64,000 nucleotides of DNA from Diprion similis (GCF_021155765.1 NC_060118.1:7068001-7132000), one strand, 5' to 3'. Counted from the first letter of the stretch, positions 12,330 to 22,442 are shown. Notes: generated by a model not told the origin, from the letters alone. Program-made: numbers and translations.

Positions 12330-15300
12330 GACGTCGGAATAGTGCCCTAAAGAATTAACTGCAGCACTTTTCTAAGTGGTCGAAATTTTCGCCAAAAATC
12401 CAAAGGGGTTAGCCTTACTTTTTTTGCGATTTTCGAAGCCGAAAATTTCTGGTCTCCGAATTGACTTGTATGACCGTTTTTAGGCTAAGTGGAACCCCAG
12501 GAACTCAGAAATAACATTAAAAACAGCGTAGAACCAACAGCAGAGAAATGACGATGAAAATCTGCAGTTTTTTGGATGTAACTTTTGATCCGTTGCTCGC
12601 AGCGTATTAAGACTGCGCTGAATCGATTTCTCTCGCAAAATTACGTCGGAATAGTGCCCCAAAGAATTAACTGCAGCACTTTTCAAAGTGGTCGGAATTT
12701 TCGCCAAAAATCCAAAGGGGTTAGCCTTACTTTTTTAGCGATTTTTGAAGCCGAAAATTTCTGGTCTCCGAATTGACTTGTATGACCGTTTCTAGGCTAA
12801 TTGGAACCCCAGGAACTCAAAAAACACATTAAAAAAAGCGTAGGACCAACAGCAGAGAAATGACGATGAAAATCTGCAGTTTTTTGGCTGTAACTCTTGA
12901 TTTGTTGCTCGCAGCGTATTGGGACTGCGCTGAATCGATTTCTCTCGCGAAATTACGTCGGAATAGTGCCCTGAAGAATTAACTGCAGCACTTTTCTGAG
13001 TGGTCGAAATTTTCGCCAAAAATCCAAAGGGGTTAGCCTTACTTTTTTTGCGATTTTGAAGCCGAAAATTTCTGGTCTCCGAATTGACTTGTATGACCGT
13101 TTCTAGGCTAATTGGAACCCCAGGAACTCAAAAAACACATTGAAAAAAGCGTAGGACCAACAGCAGAGAAATGACGATGAAAATCTGCAGTTTTTTGGCT
13201 GTAACTCTTGATCCGTTGCTCGCAGCGTATTGGGACTGCGCTGAATCGATTTCTCTCGCAAAATTACGTCGGAATAGTGCCCTAAAGAATTAACTGCAGC
13301 ACTTTTCTAAGTGGTCGAAATTTTCGCCAAAAATCCAAAGGGGTTAGCCTCACTTTTTTTGCGATTTTCGAAGCCGAAAATTTCTGGTCTCCGAATTGAC
13401 TTGTATGACCGTTTTTAGGCTAAGTGGAACCCCAGGAACTCAGAAAAAACATTAAAAACAGCGTAGAACCAACAGCAGAGAAATGACGATGAAAATCTGC
13501 AGTTTTTTGGATGTAACTTTTGATCCGTTGCTCGCAGCGTATTAGGACTGCGCTGAATCGATTTCTCTCGCAAAATTACGTCGGAATAGTGCCCCAAAGA
13601 ATTAACTGCAGCACTTTTCAAAGTGGTCGAAATTTTCGCCAAAAATCCAAAGGGGTTAGCCTTACTTTTTTTGCGATTTTTGAAGCCGAAAATTTCTGGT
13701 CTCCGAATTGACTTGTATGACCGTTTCTAGGCTAATTGGAACCCCAGGAACTCAAAAAACACATTAAAAAAAGCGTAGGACCAACAGCAGAGAAATGACG
13801 ATGAAAATCTGCAGTTTTTTTGCTGTAACTCTTGATCCGTTGCTCGCAGCGTATTGGGACTGCGCTGAATCGATTTCTCTCGCAAAATTACGTCGGAATA
13901 GTGCCTTAAAGAAATAACTGCAGCACTTTTCAAAGTGGTCAAAATTTTCGCCAAAAATCCAAAGGGGTTAGCCCTACTTTTTTTCCGATTTTTGTAGCCG
14001 AAAATTTCTGGTTTCCGAATTGACTTGTATGATCGTTTCTAGGCTAAGTGGAACCCCAGGAACTCAAAAAAAAACATGAAAAACAGCGTAGGACCAACAG
14101 CAGAGAAATGACGATGAAAATCTGCAGTTTTTTGGCTGTAACTCTTGATCCGTTGCTCGCAGCGTATTGGGACTGCGCTGAATCGATTTCTCTCGCAAAA
14201 TTACGTCGGAATAGTGCCCTAAAGAATTAACTGCAGCACTTTTCAAAGTGGTCGAAATTTTCGCCAAAAATACAAAGGGGTTAGCCTTACTTTTTTTGCG
14301 ATTTTTGAAGCCGAAAATTTCTGGTCTCCGAATTGACTTGTATGACCGTTTTTAGGCTAAGTGGAACCCCAGGAACTCAAAAAAAAACATTCAAAACAGC
14401 GTAGGACCAACAGCAGAGAAATGACGATGAAAATCTGCAGTTTTTTGGCTGTAACTTTTGATCCGTTGCTCGCAGCGTATTGGGACTGCGCTGAATCGAT
14501 TTCTCTCGCAAAATTACGTCGGAATAGTGCCCTAAAGAATTAACTGCAGCACTTTTCAAAGTGGTCGAAATTTTCGCCAAAAATCCAAAGGGGTTAGCCT
14601 TACTTTTTTTGCGATTTTTGAAGCCGAAAATTTCTGCTCTCCGAATTGACTTGTATGACCGTTTCTAGGCTAATTGGAACCCCAGGAACTCAAAAAACAC
14701 ATTAAAAAAAGCGTAGGACCAACAGCAGAGAAATGACGATGAAAATCTGCAGTTTTTTGGCTGTAACTCTTGATCCGTTGCTCGCAGCGTATTGGGACTG
14801 CGCTGAATCGATTTCTCTCGCAAAATTACGTCGGAATAGTGCCCTAAAGAATCAACTGCAGCACTTTTCAAAGTGGTCGAAATTTTCGCCAAAAATCCAA
14901 AGGGGTTAGCCTTACTTTTTTTGCGATTTTTGAAGCCGAAAATTTCTGGTCTCCGAATTGACTTGTATGACCGTTTCTAGGCTAATTGGAACCCCAGGAA
15001 CTCAAAAAACACATTGAAAAAAGCGTAGGACCAACAGCAGAGAAATGACGATGAAAATCTGCAGTTTTTTGGCTGTAACTCTTAATCCGTTGCTCGCAGC
15101 GTATTGGGACTGCGCTGAATCGATTTCTCTCGCAAAATTACGTCGGAATAGTGCCCTAAAGAATTAACTGCAGCACTTTTCTAAGTGGTCGAAATTTTCG
15201 CCAAAAATCCAAAGGGGTTAGCCTTACTTTTTTTGCGATTTTCGAAGCCGAAAATTTCTGGTCTCCGAATTGACTTGTATGACCGTTTTTAGGCTAAGTG

Positions 15301-15440
15301 GAACCCCAGGAACTCAGAAAAAACATTAAAAACAGCGTAGAACCAACAGCAGAGAAATGACGATGAAAATCTGCAGTTTTTTGGCTGTAACTCTTGATCC
15401 GTTGCTCGCAGCGTATTGGGACTGCGCTGAATCGATTTCT
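12330..15440. repeat. Higher-order repeat block B, first copy (10 monomers)
   Basis: Ten monomers repeated 3,121-3,122 bp further right. Shared private variants include the AACTCAGAAATAAC variant (12,503 and 15,624), TTGATTTGTTGC (12,897 and 16,018), CCGATTTTTGTAGCC with GGTTTCCG (about 13,985 and 17,107) and AAAACATGAAAAAC (14,072 and 17,194). The offset changes by one base at a T-run near 13,060. Breakpoints are approximate. Confidence 0.85.
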
Positions 15441-18150
15441 CTCGCAAAATGACGTCGGAATAGTGCCCTAAAGAATTAACTGCAGCACTTTTCTAAGTGG
15501 TCGAAATTTTCGCCAAAAATCCAAAGGGGTTAGCCTTACTTTTTTTGCGATTTTCGAAGCCGAAAATTTCTGGTCTCCGAATTGACTTGTATGACCGTTT
15601 TTAGGCTAAGTGGAACCCCAGGAACTCAGAAATAACATTAAAAACAGCGTAGAACCAACAGCAGAGAAATGACGATGAAAATCTGCAGTTTTTTGGATGT
15701 AACTTTTGATCCGTTGCTCGCAGCGTATTAAGACTGCGCTGAATCGATTTCTCTCGCAAAATTACGTCGGAATAGTGCCCCAAAGAATTAACTGCAGCAC
15801 TTTTCAAAGTGGTCGAAATTTTCGCCAAAAATCCAAAGGGGTTAGCCTTACTTTTTTAGCGATTTTTGAAGCCGAAAATTTCTGGTCTCCGAATTGACTT
15901 GTATGACCGTTTCTAGGCTAATTGGAACCCCAGGAACTCAAAAAACACATTAAAAAAAGCGTAGGACCAACAGCAGAGAAATGACGATGAAAATCTGCAG
16001 TTTTTTGGCTGTAACTCTTGATTTGTTGCTCGCAGCGTATTGGGACTGCGCTGAATCGATTTCTCTCGCGAAATTACGTCGGAATAGTGCCCTGAAGAAT
16101 TAACTGCAGCACTTTTCTGAGTGGTCGAAATTTTCGCCAAAAATCCAAAGGGGTTAGCCTTACTTTTTTTGCGATTTTTGAAGCCGAAAATTTCTGGTCT
16201 CCGAATTGACTTGTATGACCGTTTCTAGGCTAATTGGAACCCCAGGAACTCAAAAAACACATTGAAAAAAGCGTAGGACCAACAGCAGAGAAATGACGAT
16301 GAAAATCTGCAGTTTTTTGGCTGTAACTCTTGATCCGTTGCTCGCAGCGTATTGGGACTGCGCTGAATCGATTTCTCTCGCAAAATTACGTCGGAATAGT
16401 GCCCTAAAGAATTAACTGCAGCACTTTTCTAAGTGGTCGAAATTTTCGCCAAAAATCCAAAGGGGTTAGCCTTACTTTTTTTGCGATTTTCGAAGCCGAA
16501 AATTTCTGGTCTCCGAATTGACTTGTATGACCGTTTTTAGGCTAAGTGGAACCCCAGGAACTCAGAAAAAACATTAAAAACAGCGTAGAACCAACAGCAG
16601 AGAAATGACGATGAAAATCTGCAGTTTTTTGGATGTAACTTTTGATCCGTTGCTCGCAGCGTATTAGGACTGCGCTGAATCGATTTCTCTCGCAAAATTA
16701 CGTCGGAATAGTGCCCCAAAGAATTAACTGCAGCACTTTTCAAAGTGGTCGAAATTTTCGCCAAAAATCCAAAGGGGTTAGCCTTACTTTTTTTGCGATT
16801 TTTGAAGCCGAAAATTTCTGGTCTCCGAATTGACTTGTATGACCGTTTCTAGGCTAATTGGAACCCCAGGAACTCAAAAAACACATTAAAAAAAGCGTAG
16901 GACCAACAGCAGAGAAATGACGATGAAAATCTGCAGTTTTTTGGCTGTAACTCTTGATCCGTTGCTCGCAGCGTATTGGGACTGCGCTGAATCGATTTCT
17001 CTCGCAAAATTACGTCGGAATAGTGCCTTAAAGAAATAACTGCAGCACTTTTCAAAGTGGTCAAAATTTTCGCCAAAAATCCAAAGGGGTTAGCCCTACT
17101 TTTTTTCCGATTTTTGTAGCCGAAAATTTCTGGTTTCCGAATTGACTTGTATGATCGTTTCTAGGCTAAGTGGAACCCCAGGAACTCAAAAAAAAACATG
17201 AAAAACAGCGTAGGACCAACAGCAGAGAAATGACGATGAAAATCTGCAGTTTTTTGGCTGTAACTCTTGATCCGTTGCTCGCAGCGTATTGGGACTGCGC
17301 TGAATCGATTTCTCTCGCAAAATTACGTCGGAATAGTGCCCTAAAGAATTAACTGCAGCACTTTTCAAAGTGGTCGAAATTTTCGCCAAAAATACAAAGG
17401 GGTTAGCCTTACTTTTTTTGCGATTTTTGAAGCCGAAAATTTCTGGTCTCCGAATTGACTTGTATGACCGTTTTTAGGCTAAGTGGAACCCCAGGAACTC
17501 AAAAAAAAACATTCAAAACAGCGTAGGACCAACAGCAGAGAAATGACGATGAAAATCTGCAGTTTTTTGGCTGTAACTTTTGATCCGTTGCTCGCAGCGT
17601 ATTGGGACTGCGCTGAATCGATTTCTCTCGCAAAATTACGTCGGAATAGTGCCCTAAAGAATTAACTGCAGCACTTTTCAAAGTGGTCGAAATTTTCGCC
17701 AAAAATCCAAAGGGGTTAGCCTTACTTTTTTTGCGATTTTTGAAGCCGAAAATTTCTCCTCTCCGAATTGACTTGTATGACCGTTTCTAGGCTAATTGGA
17801 ACCCCAGGAACTCAAAAAACACATTAAAAAAAGCGTAGGACCAACAGCAGAGAAATGACGATGAAAATCTGCAGTTTTTTGGCTGTAACTCTTGATCCGT
17901 TGCTCGCAGCGTATTGGGACTGCGCTGAATCGATTTCTCTCGCAAAATTACGTCGGAATAGTGCCCTAAAGAATCAACTGCAGCACTTTTCAAAGTGGTC
18001 GAAATTTTCGCCAAAAATCCAAAGGGGTTAGCCTTACTTTTTTTGCGATTTTTGAATCCGAAAATTTCTGGTCTCCGAATTGACTTGTATGACCGTTTCT
18101 AGGCTAATTGGAACCCCAGGAACTCAAAAAACACATTGAAAAAAGCGTAG
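15441..18150. repeat. Higher-order repeat block B, second copy
   Basis: Second copy of the 10-monomer block. It follows the first copy variant for variant until about 18,150, where the monomer at 18,099 departs (GTAGAACC and CTTTTGATCC instead of GTAGGACC and CTCTTAATCC). The copy is therefore slightly shorter than the first. Confidence 0.82.
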
Positions 18151-18413
18151 AACCAACAGCAGAGAAATGACGATGAAAATCTGCAGTTTTTTGGCTGTAA
18201 CTTTTGATCCGTTGCTCGCAGCGTATTGGGACTGCGCTGAATCGATTTCTCTCGCAAAATTACGTCGGAATAGTGCCCTAAAGAATTAACTGCAGCACTT
18301 TTCAAAGTGGTCGAAATTTTCGCCAAAAATCCAAAGGGGTTAGCCTTACTTTTTTTGCGATTTTTGAAGCCGAAAATTTCTGGTCTCCGAATTGACTTGT
18401 ATGACCGTTTCTA

Positions 18414-18940
18414 GGCTAATTGGAACCCCAGGAACTCAAAAAACACATTAAAAAAAGCGTAGGACCAACAGCAGAGAAATGACGATGAAAATCTGCAGTT
18501 TTTTGGCTGTAACTTTTGATCCGTTGCTCGCAGCCTATTGGGACTGCGCTCAATCGATTCCCCCTGCAAAACTACGTCGGAATAGTGCTTCAAAGAATTA
18601 ATTCCAGCACTTTTCAAAGTCGTCGAAATATACGACAAAAATCCAAAGGCGTAAGCCTTTTTTTTTGGTCATTTTCGGAGCCGAGAATTCTTTGTCCCGG
18701 AATTGATTTGTATGACCATCTCTAGAGTCATTCGACCGCCTGGAACTCAGAAAACACATCAAAAAGATCGTAGGACCAGCAGCAGAGAAATGACGATGAA
18801 AATCTTGAGTTTCTTGTTCTTAATTTCACAGGTGTTGCTAGCAGCATATTGTGATTGCACTTAATCGATATCGCTTGCACAATCACGTCGGACTAGTTCA
18901 TGAAAGTCTTGTTTTCATCAACCTCAAATGTCTTTCTATT
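18414..18940. repeat. Degenerate right edge of the satellite array
   Basis: The last full monomer is normal up to about 18,530 and then collects many changes (for example CAATCGATTCCCCCTGC). A further, heavily diverged monomer can be followed from about 18,726 to 18,935 through landmarks such as GGACCAGCAGCAGAGAAATG and ATCACGTCGGACTAG. Rising divergence at the array end is usual where homogenisation by unequal exchange fades. Confidence 0.85.
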
Positions 18941-19881
18941 CCCCACTTATGTCCAAAGGGTTAGCATTATTATCCTTCTAAGCCAAAAACTTCCGTTGCG
19001 ACTTCGATTTTTAGATGTTACCCTGACTAACCGACGCAGCTGTACACTGTTTGCCTTCAACTCACCCAACACATAACGACAGAACTTATCAATTTCATTA
19101 AACTGTTCTAAGGCAACTGCGACCATTGCCCATATTCTGAGACTACAATCGCGAGCATTGATTCCAAAAAGGCAATAATTCTCACGTAGGCTCATTTCGT
19201 CCACTAAGAGTCAGTTCACTTCAAGTATGAGACAACGGGTCACCCAGTCGACTTGCCTTATTCTCGGCATTCCATAAGACATTCGTAAACATGAAGTATA
19301 CAGCATGTCAACTTCAAATCTCGTTCCTTGACAATCTATAGCTATTCAAAAATAGCCAACCTCTCGTCTATTGATTGCGAACAATGCGTCGAAATTTATT
19401 CAATCGGACAAAACGTCGATTTTCTGTCGTCGAATGATCGTTTTTCAAGTTTTGTTATGATTTCTGTTTACTTCCGTTTTTCTATTCCCGATCATTCGTC
19501 CATTGGTACACGTGCTGTAATTGATTCTGAGACACCTCAATTTTCTCCCTAGACAGACACGTGACGATGTCCAGATTCCACACGTACCCCACGTTTCTAT
19601 GACTTTATGCATTCAGCCCAATATGGAACGCGCTACACCTGTAGTATAGGCAATCAAACATACGTCAACGCGAGTCGTGAGGTGATTTAATCAGGCGTGG
19701 CTTCTACTAAACAGCTATCGAGATATCGATAACAAACTACTGAAACACTGAACCAGCATTACTGATATCGAAACTCACTCGTTTGGCCTAACTTCACATG
19801 ATGGGCAATCTTCATGCAGGTTCTAAAAGGGGGCCTAGCCTATTTCGAATTAAAAAAGCTTGAGTAATCCCGGATTAATGT
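18941..19881. other. Non-coding spacer between satellite and CMC4
   Basis: No gene, RNA or mobile element was recognised here. Open frames of 74-85 codons on both strands have no recognisable domain and no splice context. The right part must contain the promoter and 5' leader of CMC4, but no TATA box could be assigned. Confidence 0.5.
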
Positions 19882-20214
19882 ATGTCAACTAAGGATCCCT
19901 GCAAACAATTCGCGTGCAAGCTGCAGAAGTGTTTAAAAGGTATTCTTGGTATCAATTCAACTCCGTACCGCCAAGTGTTTTATCTCGCCGGTTAGCCTGC
20001 CGAAAGAGGTTAGAATTCGTGTTCACCAATCCCATTATTTATCTTTCATATTTTAGAGAACGTTTATCAGCCTGCTCGCTGCGAGGAAGTGATCGAAGAA
20101 TTACGCCAGTGTTGTATTAAACACTCTACCAAATCCCTCGTTTGCGATGGTATAGACACATCAAAACCCTACGAGCACAATACCGTCGATTACGTAAGAC
20201 GATTCTGCACCTAA
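19882..20214 (+). CDS. CMC4: CMC4-like twin-CX9C mitochondrial protein (2 exons)
   Basis: Exon 1 is 19,882-19,939 and exon 2 is 20,057-20,214, with a 117-bp GT-AG intron (AAAG/GTATTC ... ATTTTAG/AG). The join gives 71 residues. The N-terminus MSTKDPCKQFACKLQKCLK matches the start of the CMC4 family (human MPQKDPCQKQACEIQKCLQ from memory). The second helix contains CEEVIEELRQCC. Both cysteine pairs are spaced CX9C, each with an extra cysteine as in CMC4. Family knowledge: CMC4 is a small intermembrane-space protein imported by the MIA40 disulphide relay, and its precise role is unsettled. The C-terminus after CDGI is less conserved. The gene lies just upstream of another CX9C gene, NDUFAF8, on the same strand. 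Confidence 0.92.
19940..20056 (+). other. CMC4 intron
   Basis: A short GT-AG intron that splits the glutamate codon after CLK in phase 1. It starts GTATTC and ends with a pyrimidine-containing tract and TTTTAG. Confidence 0.88.
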
Positions 20215-20636
20215 AATTACTCGATATTTAATCAATCGACATACTGTCCAACCGAATTAAATTCCGCCAAAAGACTTTGTTTCGTAAAATTAGAAAATCT
20301 AATCCAACCAGTATTTCAGCACATCTATGAAAGACAGATGATTTAAAAATTTGAAATTTCGTTGAGTGTGAAGGTTTCTAATCTCTTTTTCAGCTGTTTA
20401 TCAAACCTCATAACTCAAGTTATTTATGAAATGAAAAGTATGAAATTGTCTTCCTTCATCGATTCACACGAACTTTGTATGAAGCGTGATTTTGTTTCGC
20501 AAATAGATCGACAAAAATTGCAAAGTACCTACCAAGCGTAATTTCAAAGAGGAGAATAAAAAAATTGATCATCTACTGGAAAAACTGTTTAATTGAACTT
20601 CGTTTTTCAATTGCAGAGAAAAACTACCAAAAGAAT
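20215..20636 (+). other. CMC4 3' region and leader of the next transcript
   Basis: AT-rich and non-coding. An AATAAA at 20,555-20,560 is a possible CMC4 polyadenylation signal. TTTTTCAATTGCAG ending at 20,616 is a good splice acceptor, so a 5' UTR exon of the next gene may be spliced onto the segment starting at 20,617. No matching donor could be assigned. Confidence 0.45.
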
Positions 20637-20864
20637 ATGAAACCAAAACGTGCAGTACTAGGAAAACGTTCGTGGCTGCAGCGAAATCCGCACATTGGAG
20701 TACCACTTATCACAACTGGGTTGCTATTGATATTCTTCAGTCGTCCATTGTACGACGCCTTTCTCAGACCATATCCCGAGGTTCCCATACCACTACCCGA
20801 AAGAATATACAAACCGAACCGAAACCGAACGGTTGTTGAACCGCCAACCAATCCATCGTCTTAG
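20637..20864 (+). CDS. Small single-pass membrane protein, 75 aa, unnamed
   Basis: The open frame starts at the first ATG after a likely splice acceptor at 20,616. It is basic at the N-terminus (MKPKRAVLGKRSWLQRNPHI), then has one hydrophobic segment at about residues 20-36 (GVPLITTGLLLIFFSRP) and a proline-rich hydrophilic tail ending PPTNPSS. I do not recognise the family with certainty. The helix and its flanks resemble the C-terminal end of sideroflexins (a W/F-L-x-R-x-P motif, a hydrophobic stretch, then a PL/P motif), but no other sideroflexin exon fits in the space upstream. It ends 35 bp before the NDUFAF8 start with no polyadenylation signal between, which suggests one dicistronic mRNA. 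The setting hints at mitochondria; this is inference. Confidence 0.6.
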   Translation: MKPKRAVLGKRSWLQRNPHIGVPLITTGLLLIFFSRPLYDAFLRPYPEVPIPLPERIYKPNRNRTVVEPPTNPSS

Positions 20865-20899
20865 TTTTTGTAAATTTGGTCAGTGAGAGTAGCGAAAGT

Positions 20900-21097
20900 A
20901 TGGATGTTGTAAACAAGGCTAAGACTCGACTTAGAAAGTATCCAATTTTGTTGGCTCAATGTAAAGATTCAGCAGCAGTTTACGCCAGTTGCGTAGTGAG
21001 CAAAGAGAACCTTAGAAAGGGTGACTGCCAAACTGAATTTGAGAAGTTTAAAGCGTGCTTGATCAAAGCTGCTGCCGCATCCAACACTAGATTGTAG
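20900..21097 (+). CDS. NDUFAF8: NDUFAF8-like complex I assembly factor (twin CX9C)
   Basis: A single-exon frame of 65 residues. The ATG at 20,900 was chosen as the first in-frame ATG; codons upstream are open but non-ATG. It has two CX9C motifs, CKDSAAVYASC and CQTEFEKFKAC, separated by a short loop (VVSKENLRKGD), and a short alanine-rich end (LIKAAAASNTRL). The layout and the sequence KTRLRKYPILLAQC match the NDUFAF8 (C17orf89) family, which works with NDUFAF5 in assembling the Q module of respiratory complex I. The protein should be oxidised in the intermembrane space or localise to mitochondria in similar fashion. A variant polyadenylation hexamer AATACA lies at 21,171. Confidence 0.9.
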   Translation: MDVVNKAKTRLRKYPILLAQCKDSAAVYASCVVSKENLRKGDCQTEFEKFKACLIKAAAASNTRL

Positions 21098-21170
21098 TTA
21101 ACTAGTTAGGTACAGATGTTTATCGACAGGTGAAGCATAATCCCTGATATGTAGCCTCGTTTTGCATTTT

Positions 21171-21176
21171 AATACA
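21171..21176 (+). terminator. Possible variant poly(A) signal of NDUFAF8
   Basis: AATACA is 74 bp after the NDUFAF8 stop and before the T-rich PIG-M leader. It is a weak variant of AATAAA, and no better signal lies between the two genes. Confidence 0.3.
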
Positions 21177-21263
21177 TGAAACATTAGCAACGATTGTTTT
21201 TTTTTTGTTTTCGTCTATTCAATTTAACTATCACCTCTTACTAATACTTGAAAACCTGAAAGA

Positions 21264-22442
21264 ATGGCAGAAAAACGTTTCGCGCTCCATTGCTGCGCTG
21301 CCTTTGCAGCGAGATTAGTTCTTGTCGCCTATTCCAATTTCCACGATAAGAATTTCAACGTCTCATACACTGATGTTGATTATAAGGTGTTTACCGATGC
21401 AGCGAGACACATCACCGAAGGTAATTCGCCTTACGATCGCGACACGTATCGTTACACTCCATTTATCGCCATGATTTTGATTCCCAATGTTATCATCTGC
21501 CAGGAATTTGGTAAAATCGTTTTTTCCCTCTTTGATATACTGATCAGTATTCTGATAAGGCAGATACTGCTGGGACAAAAGTTTAACGATAAAACATCAA
21601 GCTTCTGCAGTTTCTTGTGGCTCTATAATCCTCTGGCGATGGTAATATCGACACGGGGAAACGCGGACTCTTTAGCAGTGTTTTTTGTACTCTTGGTAGC
21701 GTACTATTTGCAGAAGGATAATTATTGGCTTGCGGGAATCCTCCACGGATTTTCTATACATCTTAGATTGTATCCCTTAGCTTTTAGCTTGGCGATGTAT
21801 TTGGCATTGAGAAAATCTAACAGTCTAATCATTTTTCCAAACAAAAAGCAAGTCGCTTTAGTTCTGAGTTGCGTTTTATCGCTTCTCACTTGGACGTCGT
21901 TGAGCTACTATTTTTATGGCTATAAATTCCTTTACGAAAGTTTTCTGTATCACTTAATTCGCAAAGATGCTCGACACAATTTCTCTGTGTATTTTTACAT
22001 GCTTTATCTTTCCGCCAACGAAGCTCCTGGCATATGGCAAAGAGTCTTCACATTCTTACCCCAATTAATTCTACTAATCGGTTTGTCCTTCTCGTATTCC
22101 TCAAAACGGAATCTTTCCTTTTCAATGCTAACTCAAGCCATTGTCATGGTAACTTATAATCCTGTTATGACGTCCCAATATTTCTTCTGGTTTTTATCCC
22201 TTTTGCCAGTGTGCTTACCTCGCTTAAAAATGAGCATCTCAAGATGTGTGATCTTGGCCTCCGCATGGATCATCGCGCAAAGTATTTGGCTGTTCACTGC
22301 CTACTTGCTAGAGTTCAAAGGGTTCAATTCTTTTATCTACATATGGCTAGCCGGACTTTTATTTTTTATCGTTAATATCAAAGTTTTGATCGACGTCATG
22401 AATAGTTACCATTCGACTATGGATGATGAAAAAAATCAGTAG
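21264..22442 (+). CDS. PIGM: GPI mannosyltransferase 1 (PIG-M), intronless
   Basis: A complete 392-residue frame. PIG-M is the ER membrane enzyme that transfers the first mannose, from dolichol-phosphate-mannose, onto the GPI precursor. The family signature is clear: RLVLVAYSNFHD, then YTDVDYKVFTDAARHITEG with the luminal DXD motif (D-V-D), then SPYDRDTYRYTPF, NPLAMVISTRGNADS, LRLYPLAFSLA, YHLIRKDARHNFSVYFYML and TSQYFFWFLSLLPVCLP. Many hydrophobic helices follow the GT50 pattern, and the length is close to the human protein (about 423). The human gene is also intronless. It starts 166 bp after the NDUFAF8 stop on the same strand. It normally acts with PIG-X, whose gene was not seen here. Confidence 0.97.
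   Translation: MAEKRFALHCCAAFAARLVLVAYSNFHDKNFNVSYTDVDYKVFTDAARHITEGNSPYDRDTYRYTPFIAMILIPNVIICQEFGKIVFSLFDILISILIRQILLGQKFNDKTSSFCSFLWLYNPLAMVISTRGNADSLAVFFVLLVAYYLQKDNYWLAGILHGFSIHLRLYPLAFSLAMYLALRKSNSLIIFPNKKQVALVLSCVLSLLTWTSLSYYFYGYKFLYESFLYHLIRKDARHNFSVYFYMLYLSANEAPGIWQRVFTFLPQLILLIGLSFSYSSKRNLSFSMLTQAIVMVTYNPVMTSQYFFWFLSLLPVCLPRLKMSISRCVILASAWIIAQSIWLFTAYLLEFKGFNSFIYIWLAGLLFFIVNIKVLIDVMNSYHSTMDDEKNQ

Larger units (their letters stand above)
1..18725. repeat. 312-bp tandem satellite array, about 60 monomers
   Basis: A head-to-tail array with no interruption. The landmark GGCTAA recurs near 1, 313, 625, 937, 1249 and onward at 312-bp steps to about 18,414. Each monomer carries two PstI sites (CTGCAG), an ATCGAT, an A-rich stretch after AACTCAAAA and a T-rich stretch before GCGATTTTTGAAG. 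Monomers differ by scattered substitutions and by 1-2 bp length changes in the A and T runs. The array runs off the left end of the window, so its full size is unknown. It has the form of a long-monomer centromeric or heterochromatic satellite; location cannot be told from here. No coding role is supported, because the repeated minus-strand open frame begins with TTG rather than ATG. Confidence 0.98.

Noticed and set aside
622..18638. A recurrent 75-codon minus-strand open frame (KISTTLKSAAVNSLGHYSD...) in most satellite monomers
   Set aside because: Its first codon is TTG (from TTGGCGAAAAT), not ATG; it is broken in many monomers by frameshifts in the A- and T-runs; and frames on the other strand persist equally. 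It is a by-product of the repeated sequence.
1..18725. CENP-B box or telomere repeat inside the satellite
   Set aside because: No match to the CENP-B box pattern was found by eye, and GGTTAG occurs only once per monomer, not in tandem.
18947..19552. Open frames of 74-85 codons between satellite and CMC4
   Set aside because: No recognisable domain, splice context or codon pattern; they look random.
20565..20636. N-terminal extension of the 75-aa protein (IIYWKNCLIELRF...)
   Set aside because: It would start at a TTG and crosses a good splice acceptor at 20,616; the ATG at 20,637 is preferred.
20876..20899. Longer N-terminus of NDUFAF8 (VSESSES)
   Set aside because: It would start at TTG; the first ATG at 20,900 matches the family length.
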